Below, piece by piece: positions 23,920 to 32,826 of a DNA stretch of 37,097 bases (position 1 is the first letter of the stretch; the number at the start of each line of letters is the position of its first letter). Source of the DNA: Desulfosarcina sp. (lineage in GTDB: Bacteria; Desulfobacterota; Desulfobacteria; Desulfobacterales; Desulfosarcinaceae). The translations under genes were made by a program, and so were the position numbers. The DNA is taken from assembly GCA_030145105.1 (NCBI GenBank), contig JAQYWF010000005.1, forward strand, positions 1-37,097, read 5' to 3'. The notes beneath the pieces are model-generated. The model was not told the DNA's origin and did not search any database. It worked only from the letters and a program-made list of their open reading frames with translations.

Positions 23920-26900
23920 GTGACCGACAACCAAAAGCAAATTAACCAATTCCGCAACCTGCTTAAAAAGGCCATGCACAGCGACGCCATCGCCCTGCGC
24001 CGTGAACTGGACCGGCTGGCCCGGTCTCGGAAAAAGATGGCGGCCGTGGAGATTGCGCGACGCCTGAATGGCCTGGCGCCGAAAATTCGTGAAGCCGTTG
24101 CCAGAGGGCAGCGGCGCAGTGAAAGGGTTCCCCGATTTCAGGATCTGACCCATCTGCCGATCACCGCGGCAAAGGCGGCGATCATCGACAGCATCCACAA
24201 TCATCCGGTGACCATCATCTCCGGTGAGACCGGATCGGGAAAAACCACGCAGATTCCCAAGTTCTGCCTGGCTGCCGGGCGCGGCATCAACGGCAAGATT
24301 GCCTGCACCCAGCCCCGGCGCATTGCCGCCACCACGGTGGCCGCCCGTATCGCCGAGGAGTTGGGAGAGGACCTCGGACAATCGGTGGGGTACAAGATCC
24401 GCTTTCAGGACAAGAGCGGTCCCGACGCCTACATCAAGGTAGTTACCGACGGCATTCTGCTGGCGGAAACCCAGGGCGATCCGTGGCTCAACGAGTACGA
24501 TACGATTATCGTCGACGAGGCACACGAGCGCAGCCTGAACATCGATTTTGTGCTCGGCATCCTGAAACAGCTGGTTCGCAAACGAAGGAACCTGAAGTTG
24601 ATCATTACCTCGGCCACCATAGACACCGAGAAATTCTCAAAGGCATTTGACGATGCACCGGTGATCGAGGTGTCCGGGCGGCTTTATCCGGTAGAGACAC
24701 GCTATTTCTACCCCGATGCCGACCGGGAAGACAAGGAGGACCACACGCCCGTTGAGTTGGCGGCAACCGCCGTGGATCGGCTGGCGGCCAGCCGCAGCCG
24801 AGGGGACATCCTGATTTTCATGCCCACCGAGCAGGATATCCGGGAGACCTGCGAGACACTGGGGGGGCGCCATTTTGCGAGGACCGTGATTCTGCCCCTG
24901 TTTGCTCGGCTCAGTGCCGGGGAACAGCGAAGGGTTTTCGCGAGCACCGCGGCCCGTAAGATCATCGTGGCCACCAACGTGGCCGAGACATCCATCACGA
25001 TTCCGGGGATCAAGTACGTGGTGGACACGGGTTTGGCGCGCATCTCCCAGTATGTTCCCCGATCCCGGACCACCTCGTTGCCGGTGGTGCCGATTTCCAG
25101 GAGCAGCGCCGATCAGCGCAAAGGGCGCTGCGGGCGTGTGGAAAACGGGGTGTGCATTCGTCTCTATACCGAGGAAGACTACGCCAACCGGCCCCTGTTC
25201 ACCCAGCCGGAGATCCTGCGATCAAACCTGGCCGAGGTCATCCTGCGCATGATCGCACTGAAACTCGGAAACATTGCCGATTTCCCATTCATCGACCGGC
25301 CGGCTGGAAAGAGCATCCAGGACGGATTCGACCTGCTGCTCGAACTGGGCGCCATTGTTCGCCAGGATAAGAACCGCAGCGAGGCCGGGGGATACCGGTT
25401 GACGGAAAACGGCCGCACCATGGCCCGCCTGCCCATTGATCCACGCCTCTCGCGAATGCTCATCGAAGCCCGCGAGGAAGGCTGCCTCGATCCTGTCGTA
25501 ATCATTGCCGCCGCCCTCAGCATCCAGGATGTGCGTGAGCGGCCGTTGGACAAGGAGGCCCTGGCCGACCAGGCCCACAGGCGGTTTGTGGATCCGCTTT
25601 CCGACTTTGCGACCGTGCTCAACATCTGGCACGCGATCCATCACGGCAGCAGCCGGCCCGGCAGCATGAACGAACTGAAAAAGTTCTGCCGACAGCATTT
25701 CCTCTCCTTTCGCCGGATCCGAGAATGGCGGGATATTCACGGCCAGATCAAGTCCGTGCTGAAGGAGCAGCGGTTCGGTCCCATGGTAAGCAACGGGCAG
25801 GCCTTTAAGGAACTGGCGGCAGGCGGCCAGGCTGCCGACGGGTCGTTCCATCCCCTGTATGCCGCCATTCACCGCGCCATCCTGAGCGGGTTTTTGTCCA
25901 ATATTGCCATGAAAAAAGAAAAGGTTTTCTTCCGGGCATCCAAGGATCGTGAGGTGATGCTTTTCCCCGGTTCTGGACTGTTCAAGAATCCGGGCAACTG
26001 GATCGTGGCGGCGGAGATGGTGGAGACCTCGCGCCTGTTTGCCCGCAAGGCAGCGACCATCGACGTGACCTGGCTGGAGCCGCTGGGCGGAGACCTGTGC
26101 CGCACGAGTTGGTCCGATCCGCACTGGGAACGCAGCCGCGAAGCGGTGGTGGCCCGGGAGCAGGTGACCCTGTTCGGCCTGCCGATTGTCCAGGACCGGC
26201 GCGTGGCCTTTGGCCGCATCGACCCACTTCAGGCATCGGACATCTTTGTGCGCAGCGCATTGGTGGAAGGCGACGTGAAACAGCCGCTGGATTTCATGCA
26301 CCACAATACCGAACTGGTCCAAGCCGTGCGCAGCATGGAAGACCGCATTCGACGGCGGGATATCCTCGTAGACGACGATGTGCTGGTGGCGTTTTACAAA
26401 GCGCGGCTGCCCGGAGTGTTCGACATCCGGACCCTGAAACATCGCATCCGCAAGAAGGGCGGTGACCGGTTCCTGCGGCTGGATCGAGAGATGCTGATAC
26501 GCTATGCGCCGGATCCTGATGTGTTGGACCAGTTTCCCCGTCAGTTGGATTTGGGCCACCGGGTCCTGGCCTGTGACTATGCCTTCGAGCCGGGAACGGA
26601 GGTTGATGGCGTCACCGTCACTATCCCTGTCGAGACCACCGGGGATCTCCCCCGGCAGCAGCTGGACTGGCTGGTTCCGGGTTTGCTGCCCGAGAAAATC
26701 ACCGCTCTGATCAAGGGGCTGCCCAAGACCTACCGGGTTAAACTGGTGCCGGTGGCCGACACCGTGCAGACGATTCTCCAGGAAATGCCCCGTGGCCGAG
26801 AAAGTCTGCCCACCGCCCTGAGCCGCTTTCTCTTCCAGCGATTGAAGGTGGATATTCCGGCGTCGGCCTGGCCGGTGGACGGGCTGCCAGACCATTTGAA

Positions 26901-27918
26901 GATGCGCCTGGCCATCACCGATGCCCGGGGCCGGGTGGTGGCCAGCGGCCGTGAGGACGCCTTATTGGATCAAAACGTCTCCGAGTCATCCAGACCCAAA
27001 GGCATGCAGGCCTTGACGAGGCGATGGGAGCGCCAGGGAATTACCGCCTGGGATTTCGGTGACCTGCCCGAAGCGGTCAGCGGTGACGATGGAAGGGGCG
27101 GGCAGTGGCGGTTCTACCCCAGGCTGGAAACCGATGGCAGCGGGATTCGGATCCGGTTGTTCCTTGATCTGACGGCCGCTGAAGCGGCGCACGTCAACGG
27201 GGTCGCGGCCCTGCTGACCCGCCATTTTTCCGACGATCTCAAATTCCTGAAAAAGAGCCTGAAGCTGCCGGTGCTGTTGAAACGCCAGACCGTTTATTTC
27301 GGTGGGATGGCCGCTGTCGAAGCGCAGTTGTTCCATTGTATCACCCGAGAGTTGTTCGCTCACCCGATCCTCACCGAAGTGGACTACAAGGCCCGATTGA
27401 ACGAACTGACTGGTTTACGGGTGCACCAGTGCGGCCAGGACTTGCGTGATCGGGTCATTGCCGTAGTCGAAGCCCATCATGACGCTCATTGCCGGATTGC
27501 GGATGTGGAGCGAAAATGCATTGCCTCGCCGGTGGTGGGGCAGTTCCTGCAGACCCTTAAAAACGAACTGACCCGCCTGGTTCCCGATAACTTCGTCCTT
27601 CTATACGACCGTAAGCGCCTTTCGCACTTGGTGCGATACCTCAGCGCCCTGTCCATACGGGCCCAGCGGGGATATACCGACCTGGAGAAGGACCGTTCCC
27701 GGCAAAACCTGGTTGTGCCGTTTGTCGACCACCTCAACCGCATGCTGCAATCCTTGGATTCATCGACCTCCTCGGAAAAGCGGGCTGCCGTGGAAGCGTT
27801 TTTCTGGATGATCGAAGAGTACAAGGTGTCCATTTTTGCTCAGGAGGTGGGCACCGACGGGCCAGTCTCAGTCAAGCGATTGGACCATTTGATTGGTGAG
27901 ATCAATCGCATAATATGA
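23920..27918 (+). CDS. hrpA: ATP-dependent RNA helicase HrpA (DEAH/DExH box)
   Basis: A DEAH-box helicase that in E. coli is linked to mRNA processing and rescue of stalled ribosomes. The 1332 residues compare with 1300 in E. coli. After an N-terminal helical part come the core motifs in order: Walker A GETGSGKTTQ (about 102), ACTQPRRIAA, DEAH in VDEAHERSLN (about 199), ITSATIDTEKF, IIVATNVAETSITIPGIKYVVDTG, and DQRKGRCGRVENGVCIRLY (the family's QRxGRxGR with Lys). The helicase-associated (HA2) and OB-fold parts follow at about 440-700. The HrpA-specific C-terminal DUF3418-like region reaches the end (SVKRLDHLIGEINRII). It starts at GTG 23920 after ACAGGACC. No terminator is seen after it. 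Confidence 0.95.
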   Translation: MTDNQKQINQFRNLLKKAMHSDAIALRRELDRLARSRKKMAAVEIARRLNGLAPKIREAVARGQRRSERVPRFQDLTHLPITAAKAAIIDSIHNHPVTIISGETGSGKTTQIPKFCLAAGRGINGKIACTQPRRIAATTVAARIAEELGEDLGQSVGYKIRFQDKSGPDAYIKVVTDGILLAETQGDPWLNEYDTIIVDEAHERSLNIDFVLGILKQLVRKRRNLKLIITSATIDTEKFSKAFDDAPVIEVSGRLYPVETRYFYPDADREDKEDHTPVELAATAVDRLAASRSRGDILIFMPTEQDIRETCETLGGRHFARTVILPLFARLSAGEQRRVFASTAARKIIVATNVAETSITIPGIKYVVDTGLARISQYVPRSRTTSLPVVPISRSSADQRKGRCGRVENGVCIRLYTEEDYANRPLFTQPEILRSNLAEVILRMIALKLGNIADFPFIDRPAGKSIQDGFDLLLELGAIVRQDKNRSEAGGYRLTENGRTMARLPIDPRLSRMLIEAREEGCLDPVVIIAAALSIQDVRERPLDKEALADQAHRRFVDPLSDFATVLNIWHAIHHGSSRPGSMNELKKFCRQHFLSFRRIREWRDIHGQIKSVLKEQRFGPMVSNGQAFKELAAGGQAADGSFHPLYAAIHRAILSGFLSNIAMKKEKVFFRASKDREVMLFPGSGLFKNPGNWIVAAEMVETSRLFARKAATIDVTWLEPLGGDLCRTSWSDPHWERSREAVVAREQVTLFGLPIVQDRRVAFGRIDPLQASDIFVRSALVEGDVKQPLDFMHHNTELVQAVRSMEDRIRRRDILVDDDVLVAFYKARLPGVFDIRTLKHRIRKKGGDRFLRLDREMLIRYAPDPDVLDQFPRQLDLGHRVLACDYAFEPGTEVDGVTVTIPVETTGDLPRQQLDWLVPGLLPEKITALIKGLPKTYRVKLVPVADTVQTILQEMPRGRESLPTALSRFLFQRLKVDIPASAWPVDGLPDHLKMRLAITDARGRVVASGREDALLDQNVSESSRPKGMQALTRRWERQGITAWDFGDLPEAVSGDDGRGGQWRFYPRLETDGSGIRIRLFLDLTAAEAAHVNGVAALLTRHFSDDLKFLKKSLKLPVLLKRQTVYFGGMAAVEAQLFHCITRELFAHPILTEVDYKARLNELTGLRVHQCGQDLRDRVIAVVEAHHDAHCRIADVERKCIASPVVGQFLQTLKNELTRLVPDNFVLLYDRKRLSHLVRYLSALSIRAQRGYTDLEKDRSRQNLVVPFVDHLNRMLQSLDSSTSSEKRAAVEAFFWMIEEYKVSIFAQEVGTDGPVSVKRLDHLIGEINRII

Positions 27919-27951
27919 GAACTGAAATGGCGGGTCCCCGAATCGATCGTT

Positions 27952-28060
27952 GATAACCGTTATCCTAAATATGACATCATCTATAATCACATTTTGGAGG
28001 GGGCTAACGATGGCACCCATCGATATGGAGGCGCCGCCTTACCATTCGGTAACGGTTATT
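27952..28060 (+). promoter_or_regulatory. Candidate promoter with two operator-like dyads before the acyl-chain cluster
   Basis: GATAAC-C-GTTATC (27952-27964) is a perfect dyad. A related imperfect copy, GGTAAC-G-GTTATT, lies at 28048-28060. Between them is a perfect -10 box, TATAAT (27982-27987), with a poor -35 (GTTATC) overlapping the first dyad. Two like sites on either side of a -10 suggest repression or activation of the 28.3-37 kb cluster by one dimeric regulator (inference). The rest of 27919-28287 holds a coding remnant and nothing else clear. Confidence 0.4.
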
Positions 28061-28125
28061 AAAGATTGAAAATTTAAATAAGGTTTGCTAAACGATGCAC
28101 GGGTTCAAATGATTTAATAGTTTCA

Positions 28126-28269
28126 TATGATTGGAGGATTTTCCCAAGCGGCGTACATATTGTAAATGGTACGGATGCTTATGGCGACGGTGGGCGCGTT
28201 GACTATCGACGTCTGGTGAGTGAACCCAGTGCATCACTTCCCTGGTTGGATCGCGTCAGATACCTCTGA
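28126..28269 (+). pseudogene. Coding-like remnant without a start
   Basis: This frame reads YDWRIFPSGVHIVNGTDAYGDGG, then RVDYRRLVSEPSASLPWLDRVRYL and a TGA at 28267. It looks like the C-terminal end of a lost protein. No start codon, ribosome site or upstream part is present, since the frame is closed by TAA a short way upstream. The parent family was not recognised. Confidence 0.3.
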
Positions 28270-28287
28270 ACGTGGAGTTGAAAAAGT

Positions 28288-29049
28288 ATGGATGGAATTA
28301 GTGGAAAAGTTGCTTTAATTACAGGAAGTTCTCGCGGTATTGGCAAGGCGATCGCGCAGAAGCTGGCTCATACGGGTGCTGATATTGCGATCACTTACAG
28401 AAATGATCGCGGCTCCTCAAGAGCCAAAGCCGAAGCACTCCAGGTTGAAATTGAGCGAAATAACTGCAGATCTATATTGATTCAATCGGATATTTCAAAA
28501 AAAGATTCGGTAAAGGCAATGATCCAGGCCGTATCGGATGGGCTCGGTAAACTTGACTACCTTATCCTAAATGCCGCCAAGGCGCCCTTCAAACCGATCG
28601 AGAAGCTTTTTGAGAGGGAACTGAAACAACTTGTAGAAACGAATTATCTTGGTAATATCTTCTGTATCCAGCAGGCGATCCCGCTGCTGGAGAAAAATCA
28701 CGGCAAGATAATATTTTTATCAAGTCTGGGGAGCCGTTTTTTCAACCCGTCCTACCCGCTTGGGAGTATGAAGGCTGCTATGGAAGCAGTGGTCAGGGAC
28801 TGCGCCGAAAGCCTGAGGGAAAAAAATATATCTGTCAATGCGGTATGCGGTGGAATCGTTAAGACTGATTCCTTTAAGGTGTACCGGCAATACTGGGACC
28901 ATCTCGAGAAACTTCCGGACGACCTTGTTGTAGAAACCTCCGAAATCGCGGACGTGGTTGCCTTTTTGTGTAGCCCTTTAAGCAAGGGAATCAACGGTCA
29001 GACGATCATTGTCGACAAGGGGCTCAGCAGCACCCTAATCAGGCAGTGA
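28288..29049 (+). CDS. SDR-type enoyl-ACP reductase, FabL-like
   Basis: A short-chain dehydrogenase of 253 residues, probably reducing the enoyl-ACP double bond with NAD(P)H. TGSSRGIG at the N-terminus is the nucleotide-binding loop, and LILNAAKAPF replaces the usual NNAG. The C-terminal half follows FabL (enoyl reductase III) more closely than FabG: SSLGSRF, ISVNAVCGGIVKTDSF and INGQTIIVDKGLS. The catalytic pair reads Y156-PLGSM-K162, a Y-x5-K spacing. FabG has Y-x3-K and FabI/FabL have Y-x6-K, so the exact activity is uncertain. ATG 28288 follows GGAG at ten bases. It is the first gene of the cluster, so complete reduction of the chain may be possible. A ketoreductase role remains an alternative. 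Confidence 0.75.
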   Translation: MDGISGKVALITGSSRGIGKAIAQKLAHTGADIAITYRNDRGSSRAKAEALQVEIERNNCRSILIQSDISKKDSVKAMIQAVSDGLGKLDYLILNAAKAPFKPIEKLFERELKQLVETNYLGNIFCIQQAIPLLEKNHGKIIFLSSLGSRFFNPSYPLGSMKAAMEAVVRDCAESLREKNISVNAVCGGIVKTDSFKVYRQYWDHLEKLPDDLVVETSEIADVVAFLCSPLSKGINGQTIIVDKGLSSTLIRQ

Positions 29050-29121
29050 TAAGCCGTATTTGTAGCCTATAACCCATAAATCCAAACTGTTTTAACATCT
29101 AAAGGAGCCCTAAAGAATAAA

Positions 29122-29685
29122 ATGAAGAATAATCTTGTATCGGAAGCGACCGTTTTAAATGAGCTCAAAAAAGCCCTCGTTGAAACCCTTCAGGTGGATG
29201 AGGGCGTGATCAAGCCGGAATCGTCATTCACCGATGATCTGGGTGCGGAATCACTCGATTTTCTTGATATCAACTACAGGCTTGAACAGGCCTTTGGCAT
29301 CAAGATGGCGCGCCACTTTTTGCTGGAACACATCGAAGAGATGTTCGGTGAAGGGACGGCCATTGATGACGAGGGTCGCTTGACCGAAAAAGCCGTAACC
29401 CTGCTGAATCTGCGCTACGGTGGAAATATTCCTAAGATTGAAGCCGGCATTGATATGGATGAAGTTCCCGCGATGTTAACTGTCGGGCCTTTTGCTAAAG
29501 GTGTTTTGGATATACTCAACACGCTGCCGGATCAATGTCCGCAATGCAGCAGCAGTGACTGGAAATCGGAAGATGGTATGAAAGTGAGCTGTGGGTCATG
29601 CGGTGAAAGCGCTGCCTACACGAATGGTGACGACCTGATCGTAGCCTGGCTGACTAACGTACAACAAGAGAAAAACATTTTTTAA
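29122..29685 (+). CDS. Acyl carrier protein with C-terminal zinc-ribbon extension
   Basis: Carries the growing acyl chain on phosphopantetheine attached to S44 in DDLGAESLDFLDINYRLEQAF. The first 100 residues are an ordinary ACP fold with a slightly long helix 2-3 region (HFLLEHIEEMFGEG). An ordinary ACP has about 80 residues; this one has 187. The added part begins near residue 100 (RYGGNIPKIEAGIDMDEVPAML). It includes a four-Cys module, CPQC...CGSC, at about 139-158, that looks like a zinc ribbon or rubredoxin-like knuckle. It stands second in the cluster and 13 bases before the first ketosynthase. The AcpS at 34874 is its likely activator. The role of the ribbon is unknown; it may dock the ACP to a ketosynthase. 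Confidence 0.85.
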   Translation: MKNNLVSEATVLNELKKALVETLQVDEGVIKPESSFTDDLGAESLDFLDINYRLEQAFGIKMARHFLLEHIEEMFGEGTAIDDEGRLTEKAVTLLNLRYGGNIPKIEAGIDMDEVPAMLTVGPFAKGVLDILNTLPDQCPQCSSSDWKSEDGMKVSCGSCGESAAYTNGDDLIVAWLTNVQQEKNIF

Positions 29686-29698
29686 TTTTCGCTTTCAT

Positions 29699-30994
29699 AT
29701 GAATCCCGATACCAAAAAATCCAGAGTGGTAATAACCGGATATGGAATGATTACCCCATTGGGGAGGAATTGTGAAGAAACCTTCAGCAATTGCAGTCAT
29801 GGCAGATCCGGTATTGATTATATTCAATCATTCGACACGTCCGGGCTTCCATGCCACATTGGCGGTGAAGTCAGTGATGCGTGGATAGAAAAACTTGAAA
29901 ACAAGGACGCGCAGAAATATCGAAAATATTCATCCCGCGGCCTCAGGCTGATGCAGATCGCAACTGCCGAGGCGGCTGCACAAGGAGGCCTTTCCAGCAT
30001 TGAAGACAGGCATGCCATCGGCGTGGCACTGGGTTCGCACGGAGAAAACCCCAAGCCTCAGGATATGCATCATTTGCATCAATTCCTCGATGATAACGGG
30101 AATTGGGATATACAGGGGCTGATAAAGGACGGTGGATATCGCTATTGGAATTTTTTTCGTAGGAAACCCGACGTGGCCTCAAGTATACTTGCAACTGCAT
30201 TTGACTGCAAGGGACCCAACCTGACGATCGTGTCGGCTTGCGCGGCGGGGTCACAGGCGATCGGAGAGGCCCTGAGACTGATAGAAGATCAGCAGTGCAA
30301 GGTCATGATCGCCGGCGGTTGTGACGCATTGCTTGATATTATCGGGATGGCCGGGTTTCTGCTTCTAAAAGCCTTATCTGAAAAACATCCAACCCCTCAG
30401 GCGGCTTCACGACCCTTTGACCGCCGACGGAATGGTTTTGTCATGTCCGAGGCTGCCGGAGCGCTCATTCTTGAGGAACGTGAACATGCCTTGGAGAGAG
30501 GCGCCACGATACTTGGCGAACTGAAAGGGTATGGCGCATCAGCCGATGCTTACCGGATTACCGATCCCCACCCCAAGGGACTGGGTGCAATCATTGCCAT
30601 GAAATCAGCCCTTGACGATGCCGGTGTGGACATAGCGGATATTGACTATATCAATGCACATGGGACCTCAACCAGCCAGAACGATTTAACAGAAACAAGG
30701 GCGATAAGACAAATATTCGGAGAAAGGGCTGACGCGATTCCGGTAAGCTCAAATAAATCCATGCTTGGCCATAGCATAGCGGCTGCCGGCGCTATAGAAT
30801 GCATCCTGTCACTAATGGGAATCAACAGCTCAACGATCCTACCGACGATCAATCAGGAATTCAAGGACCCAAAATGTAATCTTGATTATGTGCCCAATAA
30901 ATCAAGAACAAAAGAACACCATACGGTCCTTTCCAATTCCTTTGGGTTCGGCGGGCAAAATGCCAGCCTCTGCATCAGTCGCTATAATGACTAA
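29699..30994 (+). CDS. Beta-ketoacyl-ACP synthase, FabF type (KS 1, complete triad)
   Basis: Extends the acyl chain by condensing acyl and malonyl-ACP units. The 431 residues carry the complete Cys-His-His triad: C181 in VSACAAGSQAIGEAL, H321 in NAHGTSTSQND and H358 in SMLGHSIAAAGA. The C-terminal NSFGFGGQNAS loop is normal. It has a cluster-specific insertion around 105-140 (PQDMHHLHQFLDDNGNWDIQGL). No ribosome site is obvious before ATG 29699. The next gene encodes a KS-like protein lacking the catalytic Cys, which suggests a KS/chain-length-factor heterodimer (inference). Confidence 0.92.
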   Translation: MNPDTKKSRVVITGYGMITPLGRNCEETFSNCSHGRSGIDYIQSFDTSGLPCHIGGEVSDAWIEKLENKDAQKYRKYSSRGLRLMQIATAEAAAQGGLSSIEDRHAIGVALGSHGENPKPQDMHHLHQFLDDNGNWDIQGLIKDGGYRYWNFFRRKPDVASSILATAFDCKGPNLTIVSACAAGSQAIGEALRLIEDQQCKVMIAGGCDALLDIIGMAGFLLLKALSEKHPTPQAASRPFDRRRNGFVMSEAAGALILEEREHALERGATILGELKGYGASADAYRITDPHPKGLGAIIAMKSALDDAGVDIADIDYINAHGTSTSQNDLTETRAIRQIFGERADAIPVSSNKSMLGHSIAAAGAIECILSLMGINSSTILPTINQEFKDPKCNLDYVPNKSRTKEHHTVLSNSFGFGGQNASLCISRYND

Positions 30995-31100
30995 CCCCTT
31001 GCTCCGCTGCACCTCCTTTTACGTTCCTGCGCTATCAACAAACGGAATTCGTGCTTTTTTTTAAGATCGGTGGTCATCATTTTGGGATCATGTTATTCGA

Positions 31101-32369
31101 ATGCAAGATAAAGTGGTAATAACAGGTGTCGGTCTGGTCAGCGCTTTAGGCAACGACCTCGATACCACCTGGAAAAACCTGCTCAACGGCCAATCGGGCA
31201 TCAGCAGGATAGATGAATTCGATGTTGAAGGGTTCCACTGTCAACATGGCGCATTCGTTCGCGGCCTGGATCCTGATGAACTGGGGGTCCGCGGAAAAGG
31301 CGGCCGCATCATGGACCGTCACGCGTATATGCTTTTGAAAAGCACACGAGATGCATTTCGATATTCCTCGATTGATCTTGAAGTGACACCGCCGGAACGT
31401 GTAGGCTATTTTGCTGCCATGGGGATGGTTGATTATCATGTCGATGATCTTTTGGAGGCGGTGATCAATGCAACCGACGATGATGGAAAACTGAACTACG
31501 AAAAGTTCTTTTCCGGCACTTACCAAGATATTCATCCGCTATGGCCGCTTTCCATGCTGAACAATATTCATTTCTGTCAGGTAGCGATAGACTTGGGGAT
31601 AAAAGGCGAAAGTATCGTATTCTGCCCTCACTCCCCCGCTGCGGTGGATGCAGTGATGGAAGCCTATCATACGGTATTGGGCAATAAAGCTGATTTGGCC
31701 CTAGCCGGAGGCGTCAGCGAAAATATATCTCCCATGAGCCTGACTCGTGCATCACTGGTCAATCTTTTAAACAACGGCAGCAGCGGCTGTCACCCCTTTG
31801 AGACGCCTGCAACCGGGACCATCCTCGGCGAGGGTGCCGGCGTTTTGGCGCTTGAGCGGCTGTCATCGGCCAAGCAAAGAGACCTGCCAGCACTGGCCTG
31901 GATTAAGGGCTATGGAGCCTCCTTTGGACGAGATGGCGAAGACTGCAGCCCATCCGAAAAGGCGATCTCACTGTCGATCAATGACGCCCTGACAAGGTCA
32001 GGGCTGGGCCCTGGCGAGATTGATCTCATCATCGCCCATGGGGATGGAACTTTCGACGGGGACCGAAACGAGCTCAAAGCGATCACCGGTGTATTTGAAC
32101 ATTGTATCGACGATCTGCACGTCTATACATCCAAGTCAGCGCTTGGGCATTCACTCTCAGGCGCCTCGGCCATGGACATGGTGCTGGGAACCTGCATGCT
32201 GAAGCATTCAATCATCCCTGCAATCGGCCATCGGTATGAGGCTGATAAAAGAATCGCAAAAAACCTCGTCAGAGAAAAACCGGTAAGCAGGGAGATCAAG
32301 AACATACTGATCAATTCTCAAAGCTACGAAGGGCAATGCGCCTCAATCATATTGGGGAAGGTGGAGTAG
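31101..32369 (+). CDS. Ketosynthase-like protein without catalytic Cys (chain-length-factor-like, KS-beta 1)
   Basis: A thiolase-fold protein of 422 residues that begins like a FabF (KVVITGVGLVSALGND). By eye the active-site Cys aligns with Pro176 in IVFCPHSPAAVDAV, with a Cys one residue earlier. The two His motifs stay (H313 in IIAHGDGTFDGD, H350 in SALGHSLSGASA). The usual GFGGQN loop is altered to INSQSYEGQCAS. Proteins of this kind (KS-beta/CLF in type II PKS and aryl-polyene clusters) pair with an active KS and set chain length. It stands 106 bases after KS 1 and four bases before the first dehydratase. It could instead be an inactive paralogue. Confidence 0.85.
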   Translation: MQDKVVITGVGLVSALGNDLDTTWKNLLNGQSGISRIDEFDVEGFHCQHGAFVRGLDPDELGVRGKGGRIMDRHAYMLLKSTRDAFRYSSIDLEVTPPERVGYFAAMGMVDYHVDDLLEAVINATDDDGKLNYEKFFSGTYQDIHPLWPLSMLNNIHFCQVAIDLGIKGESIVFCPHSPAAVDAVMEAYHTVLGNKADLALAGGVSENISPMSLTRASLVNLLNNGSSGCHPFETPATGTILGEGAGVLALERLSSAKQRDLPALAWIKGYGASFGRDGEDCSPSEKAISLSINDALTRSGLGPGEIDLIIAHGDGTFDGDRNELKAITGVFEHCIDDLHVYTSKSALGHSLSGASAMDMVLGTCMLKHSIIPAIGHRYEADKRIAKNLVREKPVSREIKNILINSQSYEGQCASIILGKVE

Positions 32370-32373
32370 ACAT

Positions 32374-32826
32374 ATGCGGTTTTTATTTTACGACCGGGTT
32401 GACCATATCGAAAAAAACAGCACGATTACAGGCGTCAAGACATTTACGCTTTCAGAGGAGTTTCTAAGAAATCATTTCAGGAAAAAAGCCATCGTTCCAG
32501 GAGTAATCTTTATAGAGGCCATGGCCCAGCTTTTAGGCTGGCTCGTCGTTTACTCACACGATTTTAAACTCTCATCTGTCATGTCCCTGGTCCAGGACGT
32601 CACGGTCCCTCCAGATCGACGTCCGGGGTTCAGCGCGAAAATCCATGCAGAGCTCATCTCCACATCACAAAGGGACTCGCTGGGAAGGGCATGGATCACG
32701 GATAACGGCCAAGAGATCGCCCGCGTGGACCGCATCATTTACAGCCATGTCAGGCACGTAAATACCGAAGCGCTTAAACGTCTTTTCTACTACTATAGCG
32801 GAATTGAAATCGAGAAGGACGCATAG
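32374..32826 (+). CDS. 3-hydroxyacyl-ACP dehydratase, FabZ-like hotdog (DH 1)
   Basis: Removes water from 3-hydroxyacyl-ACP to give an enoyl chain. The 150 residues form a single hotdog fold with H34 in NHFRKKAIVPGVIFIEAMAQLLGW and E48 in EAMAQ. The usual HFPxxPxxPG is kept only in part (HFRKKAIVPG). It abuts the next gene with no gap and follows the KS-beta gene by four bases, so translation is probably coupled. The second dehydratase (35301) has its catalytic pair at the same residue numbers. Confidence 0.88.
   Translation: MRFLFYDRVDHIEKNSTITGVKTFTLSEEFLRNHFRKKAIVPGVIFIEAMAQLLGWLVVYSHDFKLSSVMSLVQDVTVPPDRRPGFSAKIHAELISTSQRDSLGRAWITDNGQEIARVDRIIYSHVRHVNTEALKRLFYYYSGIEIEKDA

Noticed and set aside
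25222-26895. 557-codon minus-strand ORF opposite hrpA
   Set aside because: Antisense shadow; HrpA continues through this region without interruption.
28010-28069. 19-residue ORF (MAPIDMEAPPYHSVTVIKD) after GGAGGGGG
   Set aside because: Very short and overlaps the second operator-like dyad; no evidence beyond the ribosome-site-like sequence.
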